From the NCBI RefSeq assembly GCF_004379255.2, contig NC_056045.1, forward strand, positions 10,815,593 to 10,879,592: a stretch of 64,000 nt of DNA. The letters are read 5' to 3'. The notes below the pieces were generated by a model. It did not search any database. It was not told the origin of the DNA and saw nothing but the letters and a program-made list of their open reading frames with translations. Shown in pieces: positions 20,838 through 33,258 of this stretch. How positions within the stretch are numbered: position 1 is the first letter of the stretch; the number at the start of each line of letters is the position of its first letter. Both the position numbers and the translations under genes were made by a program. Source of the stretch: Salvia splendens. Taxonomy: Eukaryota; Streptophyta; Magnoliopsida; Lamiales; Lamiaceae.

Positions 20838-22761
20838 TAAAATAATTTACTCCATTGATAGAGTTTTTTTTATTTGGCATGAGATTTTAGGTATTGATTT
20901 TTTATGAGTTAAATTGAATAGAAAAAGTAAGAGAGATAGAAAGTAGAGATAGTGATATTTTTATTTTAAAAATTTATTTTTTATTGTGAGACATTGAAAA
21001 CTGAAAATGTGTCATTAAGCGGAATTAACGAAATGAGGAAAGAACTCAAGGAACTTGCCGAAAAGGCCAAATCGATTAATACCATAAGATAGAAGCAAAG
21101 TATTCAGTTACATGGTCTCAAAATAGAACAATCATTTTTCATAAACTAAATCAGAGTTCGATGGTGGGACTTGAAATTCTCACTTTAACAAAAGTACATC
21201 AGAATAGGTCCATTCAACATGACTTCGTGTATGAAGACACGAATCGTAGAGAAATCCACCTGATTATTTAATAGCATCGACTCCGATCAATATTCCTTAC
21301 TCTTGACGTTCAACCTGCACATTTATAAATACATGCAGGGCTGAGTACGGGAGTACTCATGGGACACGTGCCGAAAACAAAACATACATATATAAGTTGT
21401 CATCCATCAACGGTATCACAAAGGGGTTTTTCTCAAAAAGGCCCGAGCATACTAAATTCTTTTGTGATCTTAAAAGTCTGACTACAGTCTAAGTTCTTGG
21501 TGTATCCTACCATGTCTGAGAATCTAGTGTGCCTTGAAGGTGGCCACCTTCAACAAACACCCTCGCCGGCCAACCTCTCTAGGATGGCTTACGACTCTTG
21601 CGCGCTCTATTCCAAATCGTAACGTTTTGGCGTAGCCAAAACCAACAACATGTAGCTCTAACAGACAGGTCTCGAAAACAAACACTTTATGGCATGACAA
21701 CAACTTTAAAATGACCGCATATCCATTTTTGAGAAAAAAAGGTATCTTATAACTTCAAAACATTTGCTTTATATCCACACTATAGTGTTGGATATTAAAA
21801 GAAAGCCCACCTGCTACGCTTATCTCCAAATAACAACTCTCGTTTGGCATCACTTGCCCTTGAATAATTTATCCTTTGAAAATAAATAGCGTAGCACGCT
21901 AATTAGTACTCGAACTATCTTTCCTGAGAAAAGAATGCATGCATCCTAAATGGTAGCACCTATTTCTTAGTCTCGTCTTATAGGATTTTTCCTAATCCTA
22001 CCTCGGGCTTCACTGCTCTGCAGAGTTTAATTACTCTCTTTACTAATTTCGGAAAATTCTATTTTCTCTAACACAATTATTTGTGCTCTTATTTAATAAA
22101 ATATGGATTCTTGGAAAAATCCCTTCTAATTCTTTTCTTCGAATTTTCTTAAGGCCGCCCATGGCGTCGCGGGGCGACGCCGGTCGGCTCTTTGCGCTTT
22201 CAACTTAACATTTTCCATCTTCGAAAACTTGATAAATTATTCGGAAATTAATTGACTAAGCTCCAAGCTCAATTCTTTAAATTAATTCTTTCCCGACACA
22301 AATTTTTTTTCAAGCTCATCAATTAATCTCGGCCCATCTGCCAATTAAAATTACCCACCTTATCTCCACCATTTAAACTTAGAGCCTAATTAAATTATAT
22401 GGGACTTAGCCCAATTAAAGAAATGACCCAAACTAATTAGAATTGGGCAGCCCCAATTTATACTCCATTCGTCGGGCTCCCTCTCTCTCTCTCACTTCTA
22501 TTTCTTCTTCTTGCTTAAACAAAAACCTTCTCAACGTAAATTCCCAATTTGGAGGAACACAGTAGCGGTGGTTTCTTCTCACTGCGCTTCTTTCGGCGAA
22601 ATCGCATCCCCCTTGCGTCGCTGGTGTGCTGCCGGCTCCGCCTCCTATCTCAATTTCACCATTTGTTCTTTCCCCAAATGGAAAAGAACAACAGCTTCTT
22701 CCCCTTCCTTCCTCGGCGACATCACCGACCAAACAGATCACCGGAGCTCCGCCAGCGCCAG

Positions 22762-23501
22762 CTGATGGATCCGCGAATTTCTGATGTTAGTAAATGCTGG
22801 TAGAGAATGAAGACTACGACACAAAGAATTTACGTGGTTCGATTTACTGAAGTAAATCTACGTCCACGGGAAGAAGGGAGGGCAAGATTGTATTGCTTGA
22901 TCTGGGATTACAGCTTACAACACAGACTTGCTATATGGTATTTTATCTCTAGAGAGCTTAACCTTTTTCTATCTGATCTAAGTTCTATTTATATATTGAA
23001 CTAAGATCGTGGCTTGCATCACCACCCTAAGTCGTGGATGTCGTGTAGGTCATGGCCTAAGATCGTGGATGTAGCGTAGGTCATGGCCTACGATCGTGGC
23101 CTGAGTTGACACCAAGTGGTAGTGGGTGTGTTGGAAGTTGTGGAAATCCTGTATGGGTCCACTAACTCCTTGTTCGGTCGAATACTGAGACCGAACTGCT
23201 TTGGTTGCCGATCTGAGAGCAGAGCTTGATGCCGACCTGAGAGCAGAGCTTGATTGGTTGGCTTTTACCGAGCTGTAGGCTGAGGCCGAACTCTTTGTTC
23301 GGTCGAATACTGAGACCGAACTGCTTTGGTTGCCGATCTGAGAGTAGAGCTTGATTGGTTGGCTTTTACCGAGCTGTAGGCTGAGGCCGAACTCTTTGGT
23401 AATGCCGAACTCATACTCTTCCTTGGGCTTTGGGCTGATGGGCCGTCATTGCTGTTGGGCTTGTTTAGTACGCACCCCATCAATGATGCCGTTGATCGAT
23501 T
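22762..23501. mobile_element. 740-bp insertion in the chromovirus 3' LTR
   Basis: Absent from the matching LTR at 55039. The left part has GAATTTACGTGGTTCGATTT and CTACGTCCACGGGAAGAAG, a combination I associate with plant LTR sequences. A possible target duplication is TGATG at 22782-22786 and just after 23481, but the ends do not give clean TG..CA. Class undetermined; solo LTR or TRIM-like is my best guess. Confidence 0.5.
23175..23399 (+). repeat. Tandem repeat of about 100-125 bp inside the insertion
   Basis: Two units beginning TCGGTCGAATACTGAGACCG (23175 and about 23300) and ending GTAGGCTGAGGCCGAACTC. The first unit has an extra internal duplication of GACCTGAGAGCAGAGCTTGAT. Units differ at few positions. 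Confidence 0.85.
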
Positions 23502-25137
23502 CCGTCTCTCGGCTTTCTCTCCATTTCAAATCGGTAAATCTCTAGACCGAGGAATCGAGAAGCAGCGCCTCCGTCTTCGTCTCCGGCTGCCCGACGAACA
23601 GATCCACCGCCGCCTGTCGCCGTTCTCCGCTTCCTCCTTTGCGAGGCAGCCACGACGCTCACCGGAGACTCTCACCGGCTCCCTCCGTTCAGCGCCTGTT
23701 CGTCGACACATGGCGCTCCCATCTCTCTCTCTCTTGCTTCGCACACCGCTCTCCCTTCGACCGGTGCCGTTACTGCTTCACGGAGTCCACACGAAGGCTC
23801 CCTTCATTGCCGGCAGCCTCTCGTTTAAGCTAAGTCTAATTTCTCATTTTTCCTTGGTTATTAGTATTAAGCTTCTCATCTTGGCAGTAGCTATGTTTTG
23901 AGTTTCCACGATGAAGTCTTAGTATGCATAGTTCACTGGATTGAGCAATAGCTTTGGTATTTTGTAAATTATGATGAGGTTATACTTGGTTGATTGTTAC
24001 TGCCGTTGTTAATACTCATCCTATGTGCTACTTACTTGGGCCATTATTGTGAGGATCCTAATGAGCTTCTATGTTCTTGGCTATCTACTTGGTCTATATG
24101 ATGCGATGGTGTGGTGTTGTGGGGATTACCTCACTTGGTGAATCCTCAGTTTGTGCGGCTGTTCCTTCGTATTGCCGCTGCCTCTCCTCGCCCTCCTCGC
24201 TGAAATTCTTATGTTTGTGAAATTTTGGGGTGTCAAAGTGGTAGAGGAAAAAGGGGTGGGGAGGCAGCCTTATATAGGCGCCAACCTTGGCCTCTTGTGT
24301 TTGAAACTTGGGGACAAAATCTCCTATTTTAGGGCTGCCAGCTTATCTCTACTATGTGTTAATCCAATTGTTGTTGCCTATTTGGTGAAATTCTGGGAAA
24401 TAGATTCCCTCTCTTGGCTGGCTCCTTGAGCCTCGATAAATGGGAACTCTACTCTTCTATTTTGGGCTTGTGGTTGAGCCTCCCTTCTTGTGGCAGATTG
24501 GTTTTGATTCTCAGATGATGAAAGTTGAAATATGACAGAATATGGCTGATCTCACAGCTCTAACTGCAGCCCCTTGGCTGCTCTATTTCGCCTACTTCCT
24601 TACCTCTCTTGTTTGGGCTTGCTTCCCATTCCCCTTTTACTTATGAGATTCCATTCTAACATCTTTTGTGCAACATTGCAGATTTCCTTGGTGTCATTTT
24701 GGAGCCTTTTGGCTGTCCAAGATCTAGAAGGATGGAGAGGGAGATTTTGCTCATGTCATCTTTATTGGCTATTTTCCCAAAGTAGTTAAAAGTCAAGTCA
24801 AAACCTTGTATCATTGTAAAAGAGTAGCTTGTGCGTATATTTCTTTTCTAAGATTGTGCTGGTAGAGAATCTCTCCTTATGTAAGCATGTACTATTGCAT
24901 TTTCATTTCTTGAAATAATACTCCTTGAATTCCATTTTCTCCAAGCAAGCCATTCTCTAAAATTTTTCTTTTGCATCCAATATTCTTACTCTTCATCCTC
25001 CGAATCAAGTACTTATAATTCCAAAAGTCGAGATGATAACTAGAATCCTACGATCACACGCCCTCTAAACGAAAATTAATTAGGCTAATAAATCTGATTT
25101 ATCTTGAAAGAAAGGAACGAAATTTCGGGGCGTCACA

Positions 25138-25151
25138 TTCCACCCTCCTTA
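25138..25151 (-). promoter_or_regulatory. Polypurine tract of the chromovirus
   Basis: Minus-strand TAAGGAGGGTGGAA lies immediately before the 3' LTR start TGTGACG. The same tract precedes the other LTR at 56669-56682. It primes plus-strand DNA synthesis. Confidence 0.85.
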
Positions 25152-25160
25152 AAAGAAATT

Positions 25161-26245
25161 TCATCCCGAAATTTGTGCAGCTCTACTCGAAAAGCTCGGG
25201 TAACATTCCTTCATCTTATCCTCCAACTCCCACGTGGCTTCCTCCTGCCCGTGGTGCTCCCACAGTACTTTCACCGAAGTGATAGACTTATTTCTTAATT
25301 GTTGCACCTTTCTGTCCAAAATTGATGTTGGCTTTTCCTCATAGCTCAGATCCGGGTTCGTTATTATCTCCTTCTGGTGAATCACGTGCTTCGAATCAAA
25401 CACATACTATCTAAGCTGGGATACATGGAATGCGTTGTGAATCTTCCCAAAACTTGGCGGTAGTTCCAAACGATAAGCTACTGGTCCGACCACTTCCAAA
25501 ATCTCATACGGTCCGATGTATTGGGGCCGAAGTTTTCCCTTGACTCCAAACCTGGTTATTTCTTTTGAGGGCGACACCTTTAAGAAAACTTTATCTCCCA
25601 CGTTAAATCGTAAATCGGTTCGTTGGGTGTCCGCATAGGACTTCTGCTTATCCTGAGCTTCTTTGATCATCTACTGGATTTTTCTGACAACTGCTATCAT
25701 TTCCTCGATAGCATCTGGGCCCAAAATTTTCCTCTCACCGACCTCGTCCCAATAGAGGGGTGATCTACACTTCCTTCCGTTTAGCGCTTCGTACGGAGCC
25801 ATATCAATCGTTGCTTGGTAGCTATTGTTATAGGTAGATTCTATTAGTGGTAGTACCTGTTCCCAATTGCTCCCTCTATCGAACACTACTGCCCTTAGCA
25901 TATCCTTAAGAGTCTGAATTGTTCTTTCCGATTGTCCATCGGTTTGTGGGTGAAATGCCGTACTAAAATTCAATTGCGTCCCTAGCTCTTTATGTAAGCT
26001 CTTCCAAAATCTGGACGTGAATTTCGCATCTCTGTCTGACGTGATCGTTGTTGGTACGCCACGTAGGCGGATGATTTCTCTCACGTACAACTGAACTAGC
26101 TTCTCCGATCCGTACGTAATCGGTATTGGTCCAAAGTGAGCGCTCTTGGTAAGACGATCGATTATCACCCAAATTGCAGTATTTCCTACTTGATATTTTG
26201 GTGGTCCCGTGACGAAATCCATGGCTATGTGTTCCCATTTTCACT
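25161..26245 (-). pseudogene. Chromovirus integrase core and chromodomain, decayed
   Basis: Minus strand. The integrase core has MDFVTGPPK, D in WVIIDRLTKSAHF, D in ITSDRDAKFTS and E in GQSERTIQTLKDMLR. Then comes a GPY-type module (KLRPQYIGPYEILEVVGPVAY) and a C-terminal chromodomain (ILDRKVQQLRNKSITSVKVLW, then EEATWELEDKMKECYP). In-frame TAG codons at 25671 (after VVRKIQ) and 25404-25406 (after HVSQLR) are GAG and AAG in the second copy at 56773-57750, so they arose after the copies split. The chromodomain is thought to direct insertion to heterochromatin. Confidence 0.92.
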
Positions 26246-26279
26246 CGAGAATCTCTAACGGCTACAACTTCCTATAAGG

Positions 26280-27320
26280 TCATTGGTGCAGTGCCTTCAC
26301 TTGTTGACAGGCAATACACCTCTCAACGTAAGATGTTATATCCCTCTTCATACTATCCCACCAGAACTTCTTATTTAAGTCCTGATACATCTTTGTACTT
26401 CCTGTGTGGGCGGTGTATGGGGTATCGTGTGCTTCGCTCATTAGCTCATTTCTAAGCTCCTCCTGGTTGTGCACACACAATCTCTCTTCAAACATGAGTG
26501 CATTGTCTGCCTCCTCCTGATAATTCTCTCGTTTGCTCATTCTCAATTTTAGACGCAACTTCTCTAGAGCCTCGTCCCGTCTCTGGGCCCCGACGATCCT
26601 GCCTCTCAGATCGGGGACAACTACTAGAGTAGAAATTATGCCTCCTACCGTCTCGGGTGCTTGCACCATCTCTAAGTAGTTCTTCCTCCTGGGTGAACAG
26701 GACTGCTAATTGGTGCTGACTCTTACGGCTCAACGCGTCTGCCACAACGTTAGCCTTGCCCGGGTGGTAGTTTATGCCAAAGTCATAATCTTTTACTAAT
26801 TCGAACCATCTCCTCTATCGCATGTTCAGGTCCTTCTGCTTGAAGAAATAATTGGGACTATTGTGGTCCGTGAAAATTTCACACCTAACTCCGTATAGGT
26901 GGTGTCTCCAAATTTTCAACGCGTGGACCACTGCCGCTAGTTCTAGATCATGTGTTGCATAGTTGAGCTTGTGTGGTCTGAGTTGTCGTGACGCATAAGC
27001 GATCACCTTCCCATTTTGCATCAACACACATCCAAGCCCGCTCTTGGAGGCATCCTTATAGACAACGTAGTCCATCCCGTCACCGGGACTGCTAGTACGG
27101 GTGCGCTGGTCAATTCCTCCCTTAACAACTGAAAACTCGTTTCGTACTCGGGAGACCATAAGACCTTGGTTCCCTTCTTGAGTTGCTGAGTCGTTGGCCA
27201 TGCAATCTTCAAGAATCCTTCAATGAATCTTCTGCAATACCCAGCTAGTCCTAAGGAACTTTGAATCTCGTTGGGCGTAGTTAGCATTTTCCAATTTCGT
27301 ACTGCCTCCACCTTGGCGGG
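26280..27320 (-). pseudogene. Chromovirus RNase H and integrase zinc finger, decayed
   Basis: RNase H is recognised by [44 protein letters not shown] and [12 protein letters not shown] (27085-26715). The HHCC zinc finger follows (EAHDTPYTAHTGSTKMY, then ERCIACQQVKA, 26420-26285). Frameshifts lie near 27080 and 26710, with a TGA/TAG between DLNM and RRWFELV near 26815. Connection-domain sequence ([19 protein letters not shown]) occupies 27300-27150. Confidence 0.88.
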
Positions 27321-27332
27321 GTCTACTCGGAT

Positions 27333-28140
27333 TCATTCTGCCGTCATGATATGTCCAAGGAAGTTCACCTTGTTGAGCCAAAATTCACACTTGCTGAACT
27401 TGGCGTATAACTTCTTCGCCTGCAGCGTCTCTAGTGCAGTCCTCGAATGCTTCTCGTGTTCCTTTCTGTTCTTGGAGTATATCAGCACATCGTCGATGAA
27501 GACTAGTTCGAACTTATCGAGGTATGGGTGAAAAACGCGATTCATTAGATCCATAAACACTGCTGGTGCATTGGTCAGTCCAAACGGCACCACTGTAAAC
27601 TCGTAGTGATCGTATCTGGTCCGAAATGCCGCCTTGGGCACATCTTCTGGTTTGATCTTCAACTGGCGATATCCCGATTTCAGATCCATCTTGGAAAATA
27701 CGTTGGCTTCTTTGGGTTGGTCAAACAGGTCATCGTTTATGGGCAACGGGTACTTGTTATTAAGGTTTAGCTTATTAAGATCTCGGTAATCCTCGCACAT
27801 TCTCATGGTCCCATCTTTCTTCTTGACAAACAGTACAGGTGCTCCCCACGGTGAGACACTGGGTCTGATGAATCCCAGGTCCAAGGGTTCTTACAGCTGT
27901 ACCTTCAGTTCATCCAGTTCCTTTGGGGCCATTTGATATGGTGCCTTTGATACAAGGGCTGATCCTGGTTCTAGAGCTATGGTGAATTCTACTTGTCGGT
28001 CTGGCGGTAGACCAGATAGTGTGTCAGGAAACACATCTGGAGAATCACAAGCGATTTCGACCACTTCCAATTTTCTTCCTTTTTTCTCCTCTTTGTCCAG
28101 GTAGACAAGATATGTCGGACATCCTTTCTTCATCAGCTTA
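27333..28140 (-). pseudogene. Chromovirus reverse transcriptase with pre-RT linker
   Basis: Linker: DVFPDTLSGLPPDRQVEFTI and [86 protein letters not shown] and the catalytic [14 protein letters not shown] lies between linker and RT (27890) and a TGA at 27330-27332 after GHIMTAE. Both read through in the same frame. Sequence style fits the Tekay/Del lineage. Confidence 0.9.
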
Positions 28141-28640
28141 CTGGCTTGCAGATGCCGCCATACAGTCTGTTGCATTTGGGACATGGACTGGACCTTGATG
28201 TGCTCCCCTTGAAATATCCAGGGCAGCTTGGTATCCACCATTCTGTGACTTGCTTGGTCCATACCCTCCCCTCTTAGGTTCAGGTTGGGCTCGTGGCCCT
28301 TCCCACTTCCTCTTGTCCCTGAGTGCCTGGGATTGAGCCAGGGATGGAGTAGGGTTCATAGCCGGCGTAGTTTTCTCTCCTGGCATAGCGGCCTAGATGT
28401 CTAGCGCTCGTCTCAGAGCTTCAGTGTAAGACAATCCTCCGTGACTAGCCAGCGTCATACGTATCTCATACCTCAGACCGGTACATAATTTTTTTTTTCA
28501 GCCATCTTCTCATCGGTATCCACTTGCTTTGGGGCGTACCGAGCCATCTCACAAAACATTCGGTCATAGTCTATCACTGACATCCGTGCTTGTTTTCCTA
28601 TTGCGGGGACTCCATTTTTTTTCCTCAGTTGTCTCACCTT
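28138..28640 (-). pseudogene. Chromovirus gag C-terminal fragment fused to pre-RT; protease missing
   Basis: Minus strand: a gag piece (MSVIDYDRMFCEMARYAP, DTDEKMAEKKLCTGLRYEI, SYTEALRRALDI) then a basic linker (LRDKRKWEGPRAQPEPKRGG) up to the start of a zinc-knuckle region (GPVHVPNATDCMAAS, frameshifted). Directly after it the sequence is already pre-RT (MKKGCPTYLVYLDKEEKK). No protease motif (D-T/S-G) lies between, so an internal deletion removed it. The N-terminal half of gag is not recognisable upstream. Confidence 0.7.
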
Positions 28641-30139
28641 CTTGTGGTTTCTAAATCACCACCTCTTTTATTGTCAACATTTATTCGCTAATACGTAATC
28701 TGTGAGACTACTTGTACTTCCTTTACAACTGATCTTGCATAACCATGGCGTGAATATCCATTTCTCGCAACTCACTTATTTCTATTCGTTATACGCGTAT
28801 CCATCGATCAACTATTCTTATCTAACTCGTGCGGCATGACAGGGTCGTTAGGTGTATCATCATTACTCATGTCTGTCTATCAGTACTTATTTCTCATAGG
28901 TATTCGGAAATGATCAAGGCATTGCCTTCGTTGAGAGTCTTGCATTGGAAATTTAGTCAAACAGACTTAACTTGGATGATAATGATTTCAGCATGAAGAA
29001 GTACTGAAAAAAATTCCTTGTCTTGGAAAAAGTTCTCAAATTACTCAAGGTGACAAAAATAACATCTCCGGTGTGACTCTGTGAATTAAAATCACCAACT
29101 CGCAATGATTGGTTTACAAGGATAGCAGGACTAAGCTCAAATAAACTTGAAGATTTCTCTGGTTTGACTCTTTCAAAAGATCACACTGGTTAAGAGGTTT
29201 CAAGCAAACCTATAAAACTTGGGGATTTCTCGAAAGAAATGAAATGTGCCATGAAATAGGACGAAACGAATTAAATTGGAGTTCTCGTAGTAGGCATCAA
29301 ATAGTATGGTCCAATTGACCATTCAGATTCAAGAGGATCTTGCTAACATTAGATTGATGGCTTAAATATGTTAAAGCTTGGAAGAGTCAGTCGCAGTAGC
29401 ACATGAAAGTGTAGGCAATTGCCACGAAGTCGCGCTGACCATCCTCTAAAAATGTCAAAGCTAGTGAAAATAGAATCACGTTCAAGAATTCGCATGTTGT
29501 CAAGAAAATTGTCAAGAAGATAAACCTCTGGGTAGCAGCCAAAGTAACTCGTTAAGAATGAAGTGGGTATGCTAGTCTTAACGATCATTGAAGACATGGT
29601 AAAAATTCCCCAGATGGAACAAACATGTAGTGGAATTGAACATGAGAAAATCTCATTCTTGCAAGAAAGAACTTGTCATATACATGTTTGCAAAATAACA
29701 AGAGTTGACAGGAGTTCCAAGAAGAATACGACATTCATTAAAGACGAGGTTTAGAAAAATGAGCTTACTCTGAAGGTTCTGGAGACAAACAACTTTAGAA
29801 TAACAATGCGATTGGGCTTGCGAAGTTAAAATATTGCTCATACGAATGATGAGTAAGAAAAATTGTTGTCAATCGACATATCTGAAAATATAAGAGCAAA
29901 GCTCGTGCTCACGCAACTGAAAGTGGATAGCGATCGGATGTACCCAAGATAAGAAGTGGCACATTGATTTGCAAATGCAAGTTGCTCAAAGTGTTTGAAA
30001 TTGAATATTTAACCGTGATCTTTGAACTGGAAATGGGTCACAACTCTCATAGGAAAAGGGAAGTATTGTCATCTTGATTTGCAAAATGTGGGTCGATCAA
30101 GGGTGCAAAATAAGCGGGGAGTATTTCCATCAAGGATGT
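28641..30139 (-). other. Chromovirus 5' internal region, unrecognised
   Basis: Should hold the N-terminal gag and leader by position. I find only short ORFs, none matching gag. It is interrupted at 30139/40242 and 40326/52600 by the two Athila-type insertions and continues to the primer site at 53240. Confidence 0.5.
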
Positions 30140-31575
30140 TGATGAGCCTAGCGGGCTTGCAGGTGTTGTGTTAAGTAAAGATGTATCCTACTGATCAAGA
30201 TAGAAACCCCGGCTAAGCATGAACCTGGCATCAAAGTAATTCCTCAACCCACTTCTACTGGCTAGTATAGTGGAGGTAAGGGTCGAATCCCACATAGATG
30301 GATGCGCTTTGGGTAATTGTGGTGATAGTCTGGAGGGGGGGTTGGTTAGCTTCCACGCTTGGGTTGAGATTCTACCTAGACAAGAATTAAAGGTGGGTAC
30401 TCTACTGACTGGGTGGTGTGAAAGTGAACGACATGTGGCTGTGTACGTGAGAGTGGGGGACACATGTTTCAGAGACATGTGGAAAGTAGATAGTTACTAT
30501 AAAAGGCTAAACGGAATATCAGAGAATAAGTGGTGGGTGGGTGGCTACACTGTCAAATCTGTAGGGTACCAGCAGAAAAGCAAAGGACAAAAGCAAAAGC
30601 AACTAAAAAGCAAAAGTGGTCCCAAACTTGGATGTGTATGTTGTCTTCTTCAACAAGCATGAACAAAATCAAACAAACTCAGATTCCATAGATGAAATTA
30701 CAGATTAACAACTCCACAATTCATATCCACAAATTAACTCACTAAAATTCGAAGATTAAACGAGCGAAATCAAGAACTATACATACTGGACGACATGCAA
30801 GGTGGTAGAATCGCGTAAACTCAGATCTTGCACTTACTCACTTCAGAAGTTAAATCTAAACAACAACTTAACTAACAATCACAGATCAAGTAGTTCCAAA
30901 TGAAATCATGCCTTCAACACTTAGAAATTACTGTAACAACTAGATCTAAGCTACTTAGGCAGAATGAAACAGATTTCAACCGAAAGAGATGCATAAAAAA
31001 TAACTTCATTGCATAAAACGTTTGGATCACAACAGACACTTCAAAAGATAACAAGTACTGAATATTTTACAGATCCAACGAAAGGAAAACAAGTAAAGAT
31101 TAACTAGGAAAGCGTGTAAAGATTGTTTTGCCACTCCGGGAATGAAACTGCTACGACTACGAAATAAACTAACTGGAACGATGGAAGGCGATTCTCCAGT
31201 GGAACTTCAGGTGACCATGGCTGTGGCGAGGAATGAGAAGATTTTGGATTATGCTGAAGGAGCTGATCTACCGAGAGAGAATACTCTAACTAAGTGTGAA
31301 TGTCGATGATGATTCTCTCTCAAAGTGGTTTCCTTTTATAGGGAGGTCTGCCCTTGGTTGATCCTTCCTAGCAATCCTTCTTCTCCATCTCGAGCCTTTT
31401 TGGCATGCATCCTGGTCAGTATTGCACCCTTCTGGCGCTATATTCACCTGAGTTATCCGACCCCTTTCGTACTGACTGGTACCCTTTCCTGCACACTTTA
31501 GCAACTTTTTGTAGATATAATCCAATTAAGCACGTTATACTGACCAGTAACTAAGGCATAGAATGCGACTTATCA
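30140..31575 (-). repeat. 3' LTR of the RT-less Athila derivative
   Basis: 1436 bp. Collinear with 38764-40241 with scattered substitutions and one indel near 31352, where the other LTR has about 45 extra bases. ORFs inside it recur in the partner LTR and are not genes. Confidence 0.9.
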
Positions 31576-33258
31576 AACTGCTCACACTTACCACATGCTT
31601 GTCCTCAAGCGTGAAGAACAAACAAAGAGAAATAAGTCGAATTCTAGCCTGGTTACACCCTGACCGACCCTATCCTATACTAGACTCTAAACTTTGACGC
31701 AAAGAAAAACACATAAATAACGGACAAACACATATAAACAGACACACAAGTACTTAAACACATTGATCGGGCTATATTTTCAACCATCCATTCCCTTGGG
31801 ATCAGGTGCAATCCGGCCTTAGACAGCCTTGAACTTCTGTCGTTCCCCTTTTTCTCTCAAAATGCTGAACCACAGATGCTTCGGACTCAGATCTCACGTG
31901 CGGCTCCTGACGGGCTTTAGAGCTTGTAATGGGGTTATTGGTTTGTAGTGTTGGGGGTGGATGTTCCTAAAGCTCTAAGGTTCAAAAACTACTACTTTAT
32001 TTTGACGTGGGGGAACTGTGTGCATTTGGGCTCTTGGCTGTTGCTTCTTTTCGGCTGGACGTTTCCTGATATTGGACTCCAACTGGTCAGTAGCTTCTTT
32101 GTGGCTTCGCCACCTTTATTCCTTCTTACTTCTTTTCGTGGTCAAGTGTTTTCGACCATTTTCTTTAACATTTTTATGTGGCTTCGCCACCCTTATTCCT
32201 TCTTATTTTTTTGGACCTGGGATTTTTCCTGGTCGATTTTCTCCTTGCCCCTCGACTTCTTTCTCCAGTTGGTTTTTCCTGTATGTTCTCCTGGCCAGTC
32301 GCTTTCTTGCCTTGTGCCTCGCACACACACAGTCCCAGTGGCTAGTGGGTTATATCTGGGTATAGATTTGGCTAGAAAGAGGGGTTCTAAGGGATGTTTT
32401 TTTTCGGATGGGGTTTCCTACTGCCTTCAGGACTTGCTACACGCGGTCACCTTACCCTAGGCATCATGTGGCAGCCACTCTTTTCTTTTCTAACTTGGTG
32501 GAAAGTGGTTCCACTTAGGCTTATAACTCACCATTTAGGAGGGCTTTTGTATCTGGTTCTAAGGATGAGTTTTTCTCTCATACTTGCATCATCTACACTG
32601 ACTAGGAGATACTAGGGGGGTGTGGTTTCCATTGTCCAGCATGCGTTATCTCCCTCAATTCCCCTCACCGTCAGTTCGAGGCAGTTGAGTTTTAAGCCCA
32701 TTCATAAACACATATATACAAATCCTAGACCTAAACAAACACTAGCACACACAGTTAACACATACCACACATATATGCATGTCATATTGGCCATTGTATC
32801 CCCCCTCCCACTTCACAAGTGTCTGCCCTCAGATATGGCTGTGAAGTGGAAAATGAGAATGGCTAGTATGGCCGACATACAGACGCATTAACAAAAAAAG
32901 AACAAAACATACTTAGGCCAAAAACTTCTCACACTTAGACTATGCAATAGGCTAAATGGGAGAGTTGAAAACCTAAACAGAATTAAACAAATACAAACAC
33001 ATATATACACAAACTCCTCACACTTAGACTAAGAAATAGGCTAAGTGTGAGTTAACATGCATACGAAAAGAAAACAAACATATACACATGCACCAAAGTA
33101 GCAAACCCTGTACTTCTCACACTTAGACTATTGCATGGTCTATGTGCTGTGAATGGGGTTTGCATACACATACTACACAAAATTACTCTACCTAAAATAA
33201 CAGAACAAAAAAAAACTAAAACTGGAAAAGAAAACTAACTGGTTAGTAGGGTGGGTGG
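31576..33258 (-). other. 3' non-coding region of the RT-less Athila derivative
   Basis: Between ORF-1 and the 3' LTR. It has no sense gene. On the opposite (plus) strand there is a 170-codon hydrophobic ORF (31948-32460). The motif CTCACACTTA, polypurine on the minus strand (TAAGTGTGAG), occurs at 31581-31590 beside the LTR and again near 32929, 33018 and 33117. GTGGCTTCGCCAC occurs twice (near 32100 and 32178). Confidence 0.6.

Larger units (their letters stand above)
21013..25137 (-). repeat. Chromovirus 3' LTR (left copy, 4.1 kb with insertion)
   Basis: On the minus strand it begins TGTGACGCCCCGAAATTTCG at 25137. It is collinear with 53300-56668 over its whole length except for a 740-bp insert at about 22762-23501. 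The last ~50 bp (ending CGGTCGTGATA in the other LTR) are missing at the left, where Stowaway-like sequence abuts. A TATAAAT box is at about 22456-22462 (minus). ORFs inside (for example near 22433-22741 and 23449-23901) recur in the other LTR and are not genes. Confidence 0.88.

Noticed and set aside
30270..30662. 130-codon plus-strand ORF repeated in part at 39096-39281
   Set aside because: The repetition is explained by both lying in LTR copies of one element.
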